From: Ramicandelaber brevisporus
Lineage: Eukaryota; Kickxellomycota; Ramicandelaberales; Ramicandelaberaceae
Assembly: GCA_025201865.1 (NCBI GenBank)
Contig: MU602939.1
Coordinates: 11,261 to 31,659 of the forward strand
Length of the DNA stretch: 20,399 nucleotides
Direction of reading: 5' to 3'
The number at the start of each line of letters is the position of its first letter. Position 1 is the stretch's first letter. Below, in pieces: positions 1 to 7,289 of the stretch. The notes beneath the pieces are model-generated. The model worked only from the letters and a program-made list of their open reading frames with translations. It ran no database searches and was not told the DNA's origin. The translations under genes and the position numbers were made by a program.

Positions 1-602
1 GGATTAATAAACGGCTGCCAGTGAGGCTTGGTGATGCGATTGACACAAGAAGGAGAAGGAGAAAGGGAAGGGAGAAGCGTGCGACTGCGGGAGCAACCAT
101 TCCAGCGCGCAGCGTGCCGAAGCAGCCGGGCCGCGCTCGTTTTGTATGCTCAGTGTGTGTTTGCAGGTGTGACAGCCAGAACGGCAGCCGCAGAATCAGA
201 ATCAGCCGCAAGACTGCGAGCTGCAATTAACCCTGAGACTGGAAGCGCGCACAAGTACACCGAGGAAGACAGAGAGTGGAGAGACAGAGACAGAGAGCGA
301 CTGTGCGACCAAAGCGAGTGAGTGAGCAAACGCGCAGACTCGGCAACATCCGCAGTGCTCGATCGAGTCCACCTGGCATCTGCGAGCTAGCTCGTTCATT
401 CTGTCCTCTCTGGCACTCTGCATCCATCCTCCCTTTTCTAGCCGATCGTTTGATTGTTTGCTCGTTTATAAAGATGTGTTTAGTTTGGATTACATCATGC
501 GCACATTGCGGAATGTGGAGTTCGCCGATTGACTGACTGGCTGACTGACTAACTGGATGATTGACTCTCGCTCCGGATTGTCGTGCCATATTGATCTGAC
601 TT
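1..602. other. Intergenic flank, no supported gene
   Basis: This stretch lies 3' of the minus-strand polyQ gene that ends at 603. It is rich in GA and CT simple sequence (for example the GAGA-type run around 255-300) and carries an imperfect CTGA tetranucleotide array around 527-555. Short frames on both strands are biased in composition (Arg/Glu or Cys/Leu rich), show no domain, and overlap one another, so I do not call them. It could hold the 3' UTR of the 603-2006 gene and the promoter of a gene to the left of the window. Confidence 0.5.
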
Positions 603-2006
603 CTACCACTGCTGTTGTTGTTGCTGGTGATGTAGTTGCTGCTGTAGCTGGTGAAGTGGTGCTGGCTGTTGTTGAACCGCCGAAGCTGGCGTTCGCACCT
701 CTCTTGGCGGCCGAATGGGAGCAGCTGTCGTCGCTGCTGTCGAATCCTGCTGAGCTTGCGGTTTGCTCTTCAACTCTTCCTCCTCTGCATTGACCAGGTC
801 ATTATACCAATCTGGCAGTTCTTCACCTTGCTCTTTATAATACTGCTGCACAGCCAGTGACACTCTATTGTTGCTCTTCTTCATTGATTGCGGTACAATC
901 TTGTCGACAAATGCATCCCAAATCTGCGGTTTCTTCTTCTTGCTCCCAGACTTTTGCTTTGTTTCTTCATTGTTGTCTGTAACCTTACGCTGTAGTTTTG
1001 ATGGCAGTGGCACTAACTTGCCGTCGATTGGCCGCGAGGTGTCGAGAATCGTGATGCGTTTGTTCGCTTTTGCACTTTGAGGCATCATTGATTTGCGTTT
1101 TGAGCTGTCCTGGACTGCATATGTAGTGTTACCGTGCATTGCATATCGGTTCTTCTTGTTCTTTGATGGTTTTGCTGCAAGTTCACCTGTTGGTGTTTGG
1201 GCTGTTGTTGCTGAAGCTGGCTGTTCCATTACTGATTCAGCTAGATCATCCCATCCATTGTTGCTGCTGACATTTGCTGCATCTGGCGTTGTTTCCACAT
1301 AATGCTGTTGCTGATGTAGTTGATAATGATGTTGCTGTAGTTGATAATGTTGCTGAGACAGCTGCTCATCAATCTGTGGCAATGTGCTTTGTTCATCTTG
1401 AGTCGGCTGCTCTGGAGATGATATACTTGGTCTAAACACCAGCTGTGGTTGAGCTCCAGCAACTCCTCTGTCTGTAACAGCCACCACATCTGTTGTTCTA
1501 TCCTCATTCTGCGAATGCAGTATTGGCGTTTCATCATTAGGCTGATAGCACACATGTCTCGCTGGATACATTCCTGCCGACTGCTGACACTGCTTACACG
1601 TCACTTCAATGGGCATGTCCGCTGGCAACGCATAATCCCACGTTCGCTTGATTACACTCTGCCGTGTAGCAGCAACAGAAGCGGCATCAGCCTCTCTTGC
1701 TTGTTTGAACCACCCCGGCTCGTCTCCATTCTGTCCAGCTGATTGCTCGTTCACACCCGTGCTGCTGCCGTCTTCGTCCCAGCCGTTGTTGTTGTTGTAC
1801 TCGTCCTCGTAAAAGTCATTTGGAGCAAAAGTCGCAGCCAGATGAGCGTCCAGGAACTGCAGAGGTCGCACAACCATCTCGTCCTCGTCAAAATAGGAGT
1901 AAGCCAGGTAGAACTGCTCGCCTCCTCCAACTGCTACTCCCGTATCGTATCCGTACTGGTGCTGTTGCTGCTGCTGCTGCTGTTCAACGTCGTCCGTCTC
2001 TACCAT
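603..2006 (-). CDS. PolyQ protein with Mso1-like Sec1-binding motif (putative exocytosis factor)
   Basis: The product is 467 residues, ATG at 2006 to TAG at 603, with no intron apparent. It is low complexity overall: an N-terminal Gln run (residues 9-15), an acidic/Asn segment (60-80), Gln/His-rich stretches (205-236) and a C-terminal Gln run ending in Trp. Two segments look conserved. Residues 137-153 hold C-x2-C followed by H-x-C, a possible metal site. Residues 361-404 have Trp363 in a short helix-like segment, a basic stretch, then RVSLAVQQYYKEQGEELPDW. This last piece resembles from memory the fungal Mso1 Sec1-binding region, in which a short helix ending in YY, then G and P-x-W binds the SM protein Sec1 at sites of exocytosis. 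If so, the protein would act with Sec1/SNARE complexes at the plasma membrane. The gene is head-to-tail with TM9SF, 211 bp downstream of it. The gene call is firm; the family assignment is tentative. Confidence 0.8.
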   Translation of the reverse strand: MVETDDVEQQQQQQQHQYGYDTGVAVGGGEQFYLAYSYFDEDEMVVRPLQFLDAHLAATFAPNDFYEDEYNNNNGWDEDGSSTGVNEQSAGQNGDEPGWFKQAREADAASVAATRQSVIKRTWDYALPADMPIEVTCKQCQQSAGMYPARHVCYQPNDETPILHSQNEDRTTDVVAVTDRGVAGAQPQLVFRPSISSPEQPTQDEQSTLPQIDEQLSQQHYQLQQHHYQLHQQQHYVETTPDAANVSSNNGWDDLAESVMEQPASATTAQTPTGELAAKPSKNKKNRYAMHGNTTYAVQDSSKRKSMMPQSAKANKRITILDTSRPIDGKLVPLPSKLQRKVTDNNEETKQKSGSKKKKPQIWDAFVDKIVPQSMKKSNNRVSLAVQQYYKEQGEELPDWYNDLVNAEEEELKSKPQAQQDSTAATTAAPIRPPREVRTPASAVQQQPAPLHQLQQQLHHQQQQQQW

Positions 2007-2217
2007 TGTTTGATTGTGTTATTTTTGATGTAAAAGTCTGTGTGTTGGCGGTATCAAAGTCTGACCTGGGTTCAATGTCAGTTCCGGGTCACTTTGGTTG
2101 TGTGACATTACGACATTGTCTTCAATCTCATTCAAGTGAGTTTTGTGTTGTAAAGTAATGTTAGTAATGGATAACTACTTGCTTTTCTTAAAAGGGGGAC
2201 TCTATAAGTATGTTTAA

Positions 2218-4188
2218 TCAGTCAATCTTGATTGAGCCGTAGATCTTCCGCACGAACCACATTGTCGATACAAATCCGACGGTTCCTGTCATCAAGAACA
2301 GCAAAATGGACACCATTGCCATGTATCCAAAGTACAAGGCGGTCGAGGCATATGTGCTAACATCCAGCTTTGTGACATAGAACAGAATGCTGTAGAGGAA
2401 CACGTAGAATGCAGTTGCAGCGCTAGTGAGGTACGATCTCCACCACCAGCGATAATCTTCAGAACACAGGTGGAAATAGCACAGCAAGATGGACACTTGA
2501 GAGCAGGTTACCAACAAGACTGCAAAGACGACAAAGAGGAAACCAAACATGTAATAGATGCGCTGGAACCACAGTGAATTCAGAATAAAGTACAACTCAA
2601 TGAAGATTGCTCCAAATGGAAGAATGCCGCCCATCATGATGGATGGCAATGGACGCAAGTAGAATGACTGCTCTGGAATCTGGCGTGGAATCTGGTTGGT
2701 GCGGACTGGGTAGTCGAGAGGTGCACGACGGAACCCAATAAACGAGCCAAACAGAGACAATGGGGCAGATATCACAGTCCACAGACCAAGCAAGGCAAAC
2801 ATTGTGCCAGCAGGAACAGCAGCAGATGACTTCTTTATTATCAAGATGAAGTTGAGAACCAGGCAGATTGAGCAAATGACAGTTGGCAAGAATAGCATTG
2901 TGGCAAACATGTTGAACTTTCTACGAGCTCCGTCCATCTGACGGTAGTAAACTGCAGAGTAATATCCAGAAAAGACTGAAAACAGCATGAAGAAGATGAC
3001 AAACACACCAACTAGTGCTCCTCTGTTTGATGGTGACAGGAACCCAAGAACTGCAAACACCAGAGTAGCCAAAACAAGGAACACCAGCTGATGGCCACTG
3101 CCCAGGAAGATTGCCAGAAGGAGAGGATATTTTGGAGAGCGGAAGACGTCTCCATGAACCAACTTCCATCCAAAGTCTTCCTGCAAATCATCCTGAATGT
3201 CGAACTCCAATGAATTGTATCGAGATATATCACGATGCAATGAACGCAGCAAGATTACACCAACCATGCCCGACAGGAATAAAACAATGGCTATGGAGTT
3301 AATCAAGCTGAACCAGTGAATGCGTGAATCAGATGAAGACAAATAGGTATCCCAGCGAGTTCCCCATGACTTATCAGACCACTGCCAGTGAACCGAATAT
3401 GAGTAAACCACTTTGTTATCACGCTCTTCACTCAAGATCATTGGTGGAGCTGAGTCTGCAGTGTTACAGATTCCACTACGCTGATTCTTGTCGTCTTTAT
3501 CAAAGACTGACGCACGACTGGATGGACGCACACCGACTCCAACGACTCGATAGTTCTTGTCATCTGGCATGTGGAACTCTACATAGATATCGTAGTGATT
3601 GTGCAACACAGGCTGCACTTCGTCAACTGCATCGTCACCTTCGTCGCTCTCTTTGACTGCGCGTGTATTGCCAAGATAGAAACCAGGTCCAACAATCTCC
3701 ATTTGACCTTCGCTGTTTTCCTTGAATCTTCCAGCAGGCAAGCCATCAATCAGCCAGTTGAAACTGTAGCCCATTTTGATCTTTTCATTGATAAACTTTG
3801 CATCATCCTTTGGAACATCGCTGGTGCACAACACTTTGCATGTCGTTGTGGAGTTATCCAGCATCTTCAGCTCAAATGGCGAAGTAAAGATACGATCTCC
3901 AAACAAAATGCTGCCCAGACTCTCGGATACTGCCTTCGGTCCACCTGCTGGTTTGCAAAAGTGGAACTGCTCAGAATAGTAGTCTAGCGGCAGAACTGAC
4001 TTGAGCTTGGTGGAGTCAGCTGCCAGAATCGGCCGCAGTGTGTTTACGTGCAAGTCGACACTGTCGCCATGGTGGTAATCGCGAGGACCAACGCCTGGTA
4101 GATAGAAGCTGGAAACACAGCCTGTGAGCGCCAGCAAGGCACTTGCAGCTGTGACCAGCGCTGAAGCTGGCGATCGTCGTCCAAGCAT
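2218..4188 (-). CDS. Transmembrane 9 superfamily protein (nonaspanin/EMP70, TM9SF2/4-like)
   Basis: The product is 656 residues, ATG at 4188 to TGA at 2218, the usual length for the family. It opens with a cleavable-type signal peptide (1-27), followed by FYLPGVGPRDY, the mature N-terminus typical of nonaspanins. A long lumenal domain (28-290) has paired cysteines (78, 117, 121, 241). Nine hydrophobic helices follow, at about 293-315, 356-385, 390-412, 428-452, 460-482, 518-540, 545-570, 586-607 and 616-644. Family landmarks are IHWFSLINS (290-298), GDVFRSP (346-352) and EDYRWWWRS (577-585). The C-terminus KIYGSIKID is the classic nonaspanin tail, whose final lysine motif binds COPI and retains the protein in Golgi/endosomes. 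Members act in endosomal and Golgi trafficking, sorting of membrane cargo, adhesion and nutrient responses. The promoter is shared divergently with the GPCR gene and contains an HSE-like palindrome about 80-110 bp upstream of the ATG. Confidence 0.97.
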   Translation of the reverse strand: MLGRRSPASALVTAASALLALTGCVSSFYLPGVGPRDYHHGDSVDLHVNTLRPILAADSTKLKSVLPLDYYSEQFHFCKPAGGPKAVSESLGSILFGDRIFTSPFELKMLDNSTTTCKVLCTSDVPKDDAKFINEKIKMGYSFNWLIDGLPAGRFKENSEGQMEIVGPGFYLGNTRAVKESDEGDDAVDEVQPVLHNHYDIYVEFHMPDDKNYRVVGVGVRPSSRASVFDKDDKNQRSGICNTADSAPPMILSEERDNKVVYSYSVHWQWSDKSWGTRWDTYLSSSDSRIHWFSLINSIAIVLFLSGMVGVILLRSLHRDISRYNSLEFDIQDDLQEDFGWKLVHGDVFRSPKYPLLLAIFLGSGHQLVFLVLATLVFAVLGFLSPSNRGALVGVFVIFFMLFSVFSGYYSAVYYRQMDGARRKFNMFATMLFLPTVICSICLVLNFILIIKKSSAAVPAGTMFALLGLWTVISAPLSLFGSFIGFRRAPLDYPVRTNQIPRQIPEQSFYLRPLPSIMMGGILPFGAIFIELYFILNSLWFQRIYYMFGFLFVVFAVLLVTCSQVSILLCYFHLCSEDYRWWWRSYLTSAATAFYVFLYSILFYVTKLDVSTYASTALYFGYMAMVSILLFLMTGTVGFVSTMWFVRKIYGSIKID

Positions 4189-4267
4189 CGAAGAGTCACT
4201 ACCTATTTGGCGCGTTCGCGAGCTAGTTCAAGAAAGAAAAAATAATCAGCGATGAAGGTGTGTGCGC

Positions 4268-4297
4268 TTTCTCTGGGAGAACGTTCTGCCAGAGAAA
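4268..4297. promoter_or_regulatory. 30-bp near-perfect palindrome with heat-shock-element-like core
   Basis: Fourteen of the fifteen base pairs across the dyad match. The outer arms are TTTCTCTGG (4268-4276) and its complement (4289-4297). A single G/G mismatch pair lies at 4277/4288. The centre AGAACGTTCT (4278-4287) is fully symmetric and fits nGAAnnTTCn, the inverted-unit arrangement bound by heat shock factor. It lies 80-109 bp upstream of the TM9SF ATG. Symmetry is seen directly; HSF binding is inferred from the core. Only two clear nGAAn units are present, whereas strong elements have three or more. Confidence 0.6.
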
Positions 4298-4301
4298 ACG
4301 A

Positions 4302-4326
4302 GAGAGAAAGTGAGAGAAAGTGAGAG
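4302..4326. repeat. Short tandem repeat, 10-bp unit, 2.5 copies
   Basis: The unit GAGAGAAAGT occurs twice in full (4302-4311, 4312-4321) and then as a half copy. It directly adjoins the palindrome at 4268-4297, on the side away from the TM9SF start. On the TM9SF coding strand it reads as CT-rich promoter or 5' UTR sequence. Confidence 0.75.
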
Positions 4327-4342
4327 CCAAAGCAGCCAATAT

Positions 4343-4582
4343 TCAGGGCATTCCTCCTATCTCTATCCGCTCATTGGCGTTAGAGTAGTTTCCCACGATC
4401 TGGTGGATCTGAGAGGCTCCTGAGCCGGCTACGTCATCATCACTGGCATTCACCACGAGGCAGCGATCCTCGATTGTTACTGGATCATAACTCGTTACAC
4501 TCTCCACAACCCAGCACAACAAGAATACAACACAACAAGAACAGGAAAAAAAAAAATATGAAAGAAAGAAAAAACATGCCAT
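4343..4582 (-). CDS. Candidate small ORF with N-terminal hydrophobic segment (79 aa), doubtful
   Basis: An ATG at 4582 opens a 79-codon frame ending at TGA 4343. The first 26 residues are very hydrophobic and Phe/Cys/Val rich, which comes from a T-rich tract and may be accidental. The rest, from ESVTSYDPVTIEDRC to the end, has a balanced, protein-like composition with an Asp triplet and G/C-ending codons, unlike the low-complexity DNA around it. I recognise no family. It could be a secreted or anchored small protein, an upstream ORF in the TM9SF leader, or chance. It ends about 155 bp before the TM9SF ATG on the same strand. Confidence 0.2.
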   Translation of the reverse strand: MACFFFLSYFFFSCSCCVVFLLCWVVESVTSYDPVTIEDRCLVVNASDDDVAGSGASQIHQIVGNYSNANERIEIGGMP

Positions 4583-4716
4583 TCTGCTTGCAATTTTATT
4601 TTTAAAACGTTGGTAGCAAATCGATCCAACTTATATCGACCAGCCCCCCAATGTGTTCACTGCCCTTTCGAGTACGGCGGTGTCCCGCCCTACTCCTTCA
4701 CCATTATGCTTCTCTC

Positions 4717-4732
4717 TGTCTGTCTGTCTGTC
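4717..4732. repeat. (TGTC)4 microsatellite
   Basis: Four copies of TGTC sit in the pyrimidine-rich region about 150 bp upstream of the GPCR start codon. It is simple sequence with no evident function. Confidence 0.8.
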
Positions 4733-4881
4733 CGACACTGTCTCTCTTGGTTGCCTACGTCACCCTCTACTTTTCTTTTTTTACTGAAACATATTGCGAG
4801 TATCACAGTCGAAGTATTCCTCTCACTCGTACTCACTAGCACACTCACTCATACGAATACGAATACCTGCTCACAGCGATC

Positions 4882-7104
4882 ATGTACACAGGCAGCGGTA
4901 GCGGCAGTCGCCTGCTATCAGTTCCACAGGACGATGTGGTCCACGGCAACTTGGACGCCAGCACCGGCATCAACTCATCCTCCGAATCCATCACCGACTC
5001 CTTCACTCGAGCCTCGTCGATATTCGCACTAACAGGCAGCGCACTCAGCTTTGTTACAACCGGCGCAGTGTTAATAGTGTTTGCCTACGTCAAATACCGC
5101 ACTCGAATGCCCTTTGGTCTACGAAACCATCTCATTATCTGTCTACTCTTGGCAGATTTCATCAACAGCTTCAACAACACCATCAGCGGAATCAAATTTG
5201 TATCAACCGGTTCTCTTCACACCGGCGTTAGATGTACAATAAACGGATTCGTCGGCCAATGGACTGTTCAAGCCTCTGATTTCTTTGTTCTGCTAATGGC
5301 AATTGCAACATATCTATCGCTGACGAGTTCATACAGATGGGCATGCAAACACACTTGGCTGCAGAGGCACATTAATTTGATTACGACAATACCGTGGATT
5401 ATCGGGCTGACAACTGCAGTGATTGCACAGGTGGCCACAGGATACGAGCCAGTGATTGGGAACTGGTGCTGGATTCCAGTGTACCCAGTAGCTTATAGAT
5501 GGGTACTGACACTGGGACCAAGAATGGTGATTATTGGAGTGATATTTATTCTGTATGCAGTGCTGATGGCTCAGGTTAACTTGGCATGGAAAGAATCGAG
5601 AACAAATGTACTGTCGACTGAGAGTTTTAAATCAGATGGTGATGAGAATGGAGCATCTGCATCAGCCAGAAGGAGACAACAGCAGCAGCAACAAAAGAGA
5701 ACATTTATGCAAAGAATAATTAGGAAACTAAAACACTGTCTTGAATGCTGTTTATTGCAGAGATTTAGACGGCTGAAGAGTCATCGACACCAACGACGAC
5801 AGCGAAGACAAATGCGTCGTTATAATCAACAGATGCAGCGCCAGCAACAGAATCAACAGCAGAATCAACAACAAGGTCAACAAGTCCCTCAACTCAATTT
5901 ACAGCAATCGACAGATCCACTTAATCCCCAACAGCAGCAGCAAAATATTCAACAGCAACATCAATTAAATGCAGAAGATGAACCAATGTCAATAGCAGTC
6001 ACGGCAGTTCCATCTGCAGCTCCAACATCTTCATCCAGTTTCACCGCATCTGGATTCGGTCGTAGCAGTGGCGGCTCAGTTGACTTGTCTGCAATGTCTG
6101 GTGCAGCAATCTCCAACAGAGTTCGAGATGAAGCTGAGCAGCGTGTTATCACAATCATGCGTCGTCTTGCACTGTATCCAATTGTGTATTTCGTGCTTCA
6201 CATTAGCAGTGTGATTCAGAGGTTAACATCAAGTGCCGGACTGGATGTGCCTGCACTAAAGTTCCTGGTAGGGTTGGCTCAGTATCACGGATTTGCAAAC
6301 GCCATTCTATACAGTTTGACTGGCTCATTGAGACACACAATTGCAGATGGATTTGCCAGATTGGTTCCAACTCAAGTTATGAGAAGATTATCAACAAATG
6401 CAATGAGAAGACGAAGACAAAGTCAGCTTCAACAACAACAACATCAACAACACCAACAACAGATGGAAATGAGTCAGAGTCAGTTAGAACCAGGACACAC
6501 AAGCGTTGATATTGATATGGATCAATACGCAGTTGGAATCAACGATGTCAATAGTCTTAGTCTCGAACAATCTGGAATAATTAAACAGCCAGGAAGACCG
6601 CAGTTACAATATCAACATCAACACCAGATTCAAAATGCGGATGGAGGTAGTATCCAGTTGAACGATTATGATAAAATTGCAAAGTCTCATGAAAATTTGG
6701 GAGAAATGGATGACTATTATGATGATTGGGTTAGTCCAGAGTTGAGAAGTGAACCGACAGTGCCAACATCTACAGTGCCTATTGCTAGACGCTCAATGAG
6801 TGTTAGTCAATTCCATCAACGTCGCTCTTCTCATCACCATCAACAATTCCAGCGTCCACAACATCCACAGCATCCACAGCAGATGTATCATGATCAAACA
6901 ACAACTGGAGGACGCAGGGACAGAGTGACCGAAATTCTGGAAGAGGAAGGTGTGGAATCAAACAGACGGCATCCTATTCGAAGATCATCATCAGAAAGTG
7001 TCACATCAAGAGCTGGCTCTTCACATCAACAAGACAATGATCAACATTCAACCTCGCGTAAAGACAGTGCCGCTGAAACTCAAAAACACGATCATCAAGC
7101 TTAA
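4882..7104 (+). CDS. Seven-transmembrane receptor, Git3/cAMP-receptor-like, with giant polyQ third loop
   Basis: The product is 740 residues, ATG at 4882 to TAA at 7102-7104, with no intron apparent. A short Ser/Gly-rich extracellular N-terminus is followed by TM1 about 45-71, TM2 80-104, TM3 120-150, TM4 165-186 and TM5 205-235. TM6 (424-448) and TM7 (455-480) come after a third intracellular loop of nearly 190 residues. Cys118 before TM3 and Cys196 in GNWCW before TM5 are placed for the standard GPCR disulfide. The pattern fits the fungal/amoebal Git3, Gpr1 and cAMP-receptor-like class, which signals through a G-alpha protein to adenylate cyclase in response to sugars or other nutrients. 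The loop is basic and Gln-rich (265-271, 314-359). The tail (481-740) is also Gln/His rich, with many RRxS-type sites suited to PKA-class kinases, suggesting desensitisation by phosphorylation. The ligand cannot be inferred. It is convergent with the sphingomyelinase-like gene, 185 bp apart. Confidence 0.92.
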   Translation: MYTGSGSGSRLLSVPQDDVVHGNLDASTGINSSSESITDSFTRASSIFALTGSALSFVTTGAVLIVFAYVKYRTRMPFGLRNHLIICLLLADFINSFNNTISGIKFVSTGSLHTGVRCTINGFVGQWTVQASDFFVLLMAIATYLSLTSSYRWACKHTWLQRHINLITTIPWIIGLTTAVIAQVATGYEPVIGNWCWIPVYPVAYRWVLTLGPRMVIIGVIFILYAVLMAQVNLAWKESRTNVLSTESFKSDGDENGASASARRRQQQQQQKRTFMQRIIRKLKHCLECCLLQRFRRLKSHRHQRRQRRQMRRYNQQMQRQQQNQQQNQQQGQQVPQLNLQQSTDPLNPQQQQQNIQQQHQLNAEDEPMSIAVTAVPSAAPTSSSSFTASGFGRSSGGSVDLSAMSGAAISNRVRDEAEQRVITIMRRLALYPIVYFVLHISSVIQRLTSSAGLDVPALKFLVGLAQYHGFANAILYSLTGSLRHTIADGFARLVPTQVMRRLSTNAMRRRRQSQLQQQQHQQHQQQMEMSQSQLEPGHTSVDIDMDQYAVGINDVNSLSLEQSGIIKQPGRPQLQYQHQHQIQNADGGSIQLNDYDKIAKSHENLGEMDDYYDDWVSPELRSEPTVPTSTVPIARRSMSVSQFHQRRSSHHHQQFQRPQHPQHPQQMYHDQTTTGGRRDRVTEILEEEGVESNRRHPIRRSSSESVTSRAGSSHQQDNDQHSTSRKDSAAETQKHDHQA

Positions 7105-7289
7105 ATGCAAACCATTACCTTTCGACCAACACTTCAAACTGTACCAATTAATCTTTAAAACATGTAAATGTAAATTGATAGAAAGGGGGAGACAAACTGA
7201 ATGAGGAAATGGGAGGAACTCGCGGACGATGGTTACGGGATAGGAGAGAGAGAAAGAACGAAGAGTGAGAGACGAGAAAGGGTCATCTT

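Larger units (their letters stand above)
4189..4881. promoter_or_regulatory. Divergent promoter region between TM9SF (-) and GPCR (+)
   Basis: This 693-bp spacer separates two genes transcribed away from each other, so it should hold both promoters. Visible elements are the 30-bp palindrome at 4268-4297, a 10-bp tandem repeat at 4302-4326, TACGTCA sites near 4430 and 4754 that match the core of ATF/CREB sites, a (TGTC)4 run, and a pyrimidine-rich stretch (about 4690-4800) before the GPCR start. A minus-strand small ORF at 4343-4582 sits inside and could be an upstream ORF of TM9SF. No unambiguous TATA box was identified. Confidence 0.6.

Noticed and set aside
227-589. 120-codon minus-strand frame in the left flank
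   Set aside because: Composition follows local simple sequence, no domain is visible and it overlaps several other frames of equal quality.
4331-4449. Possible C/D-box snoRNA on the minus strand (GTGATGATGA and CTGA)
   Set aside because: The terminal stem is only a loosely placed GCCA/TGGC, the C-D distance is long and internal boxes are not convincing.
4455-4510. Resemblance of GGATCATAACTCGTTAC to the 5' part of U3 snoRNA
   Set aside because: Only a short stretch matches; flanking sequence lacks the box B, C and D elements and the expected RNA folding, and becomes simple A/C-rich sequence.
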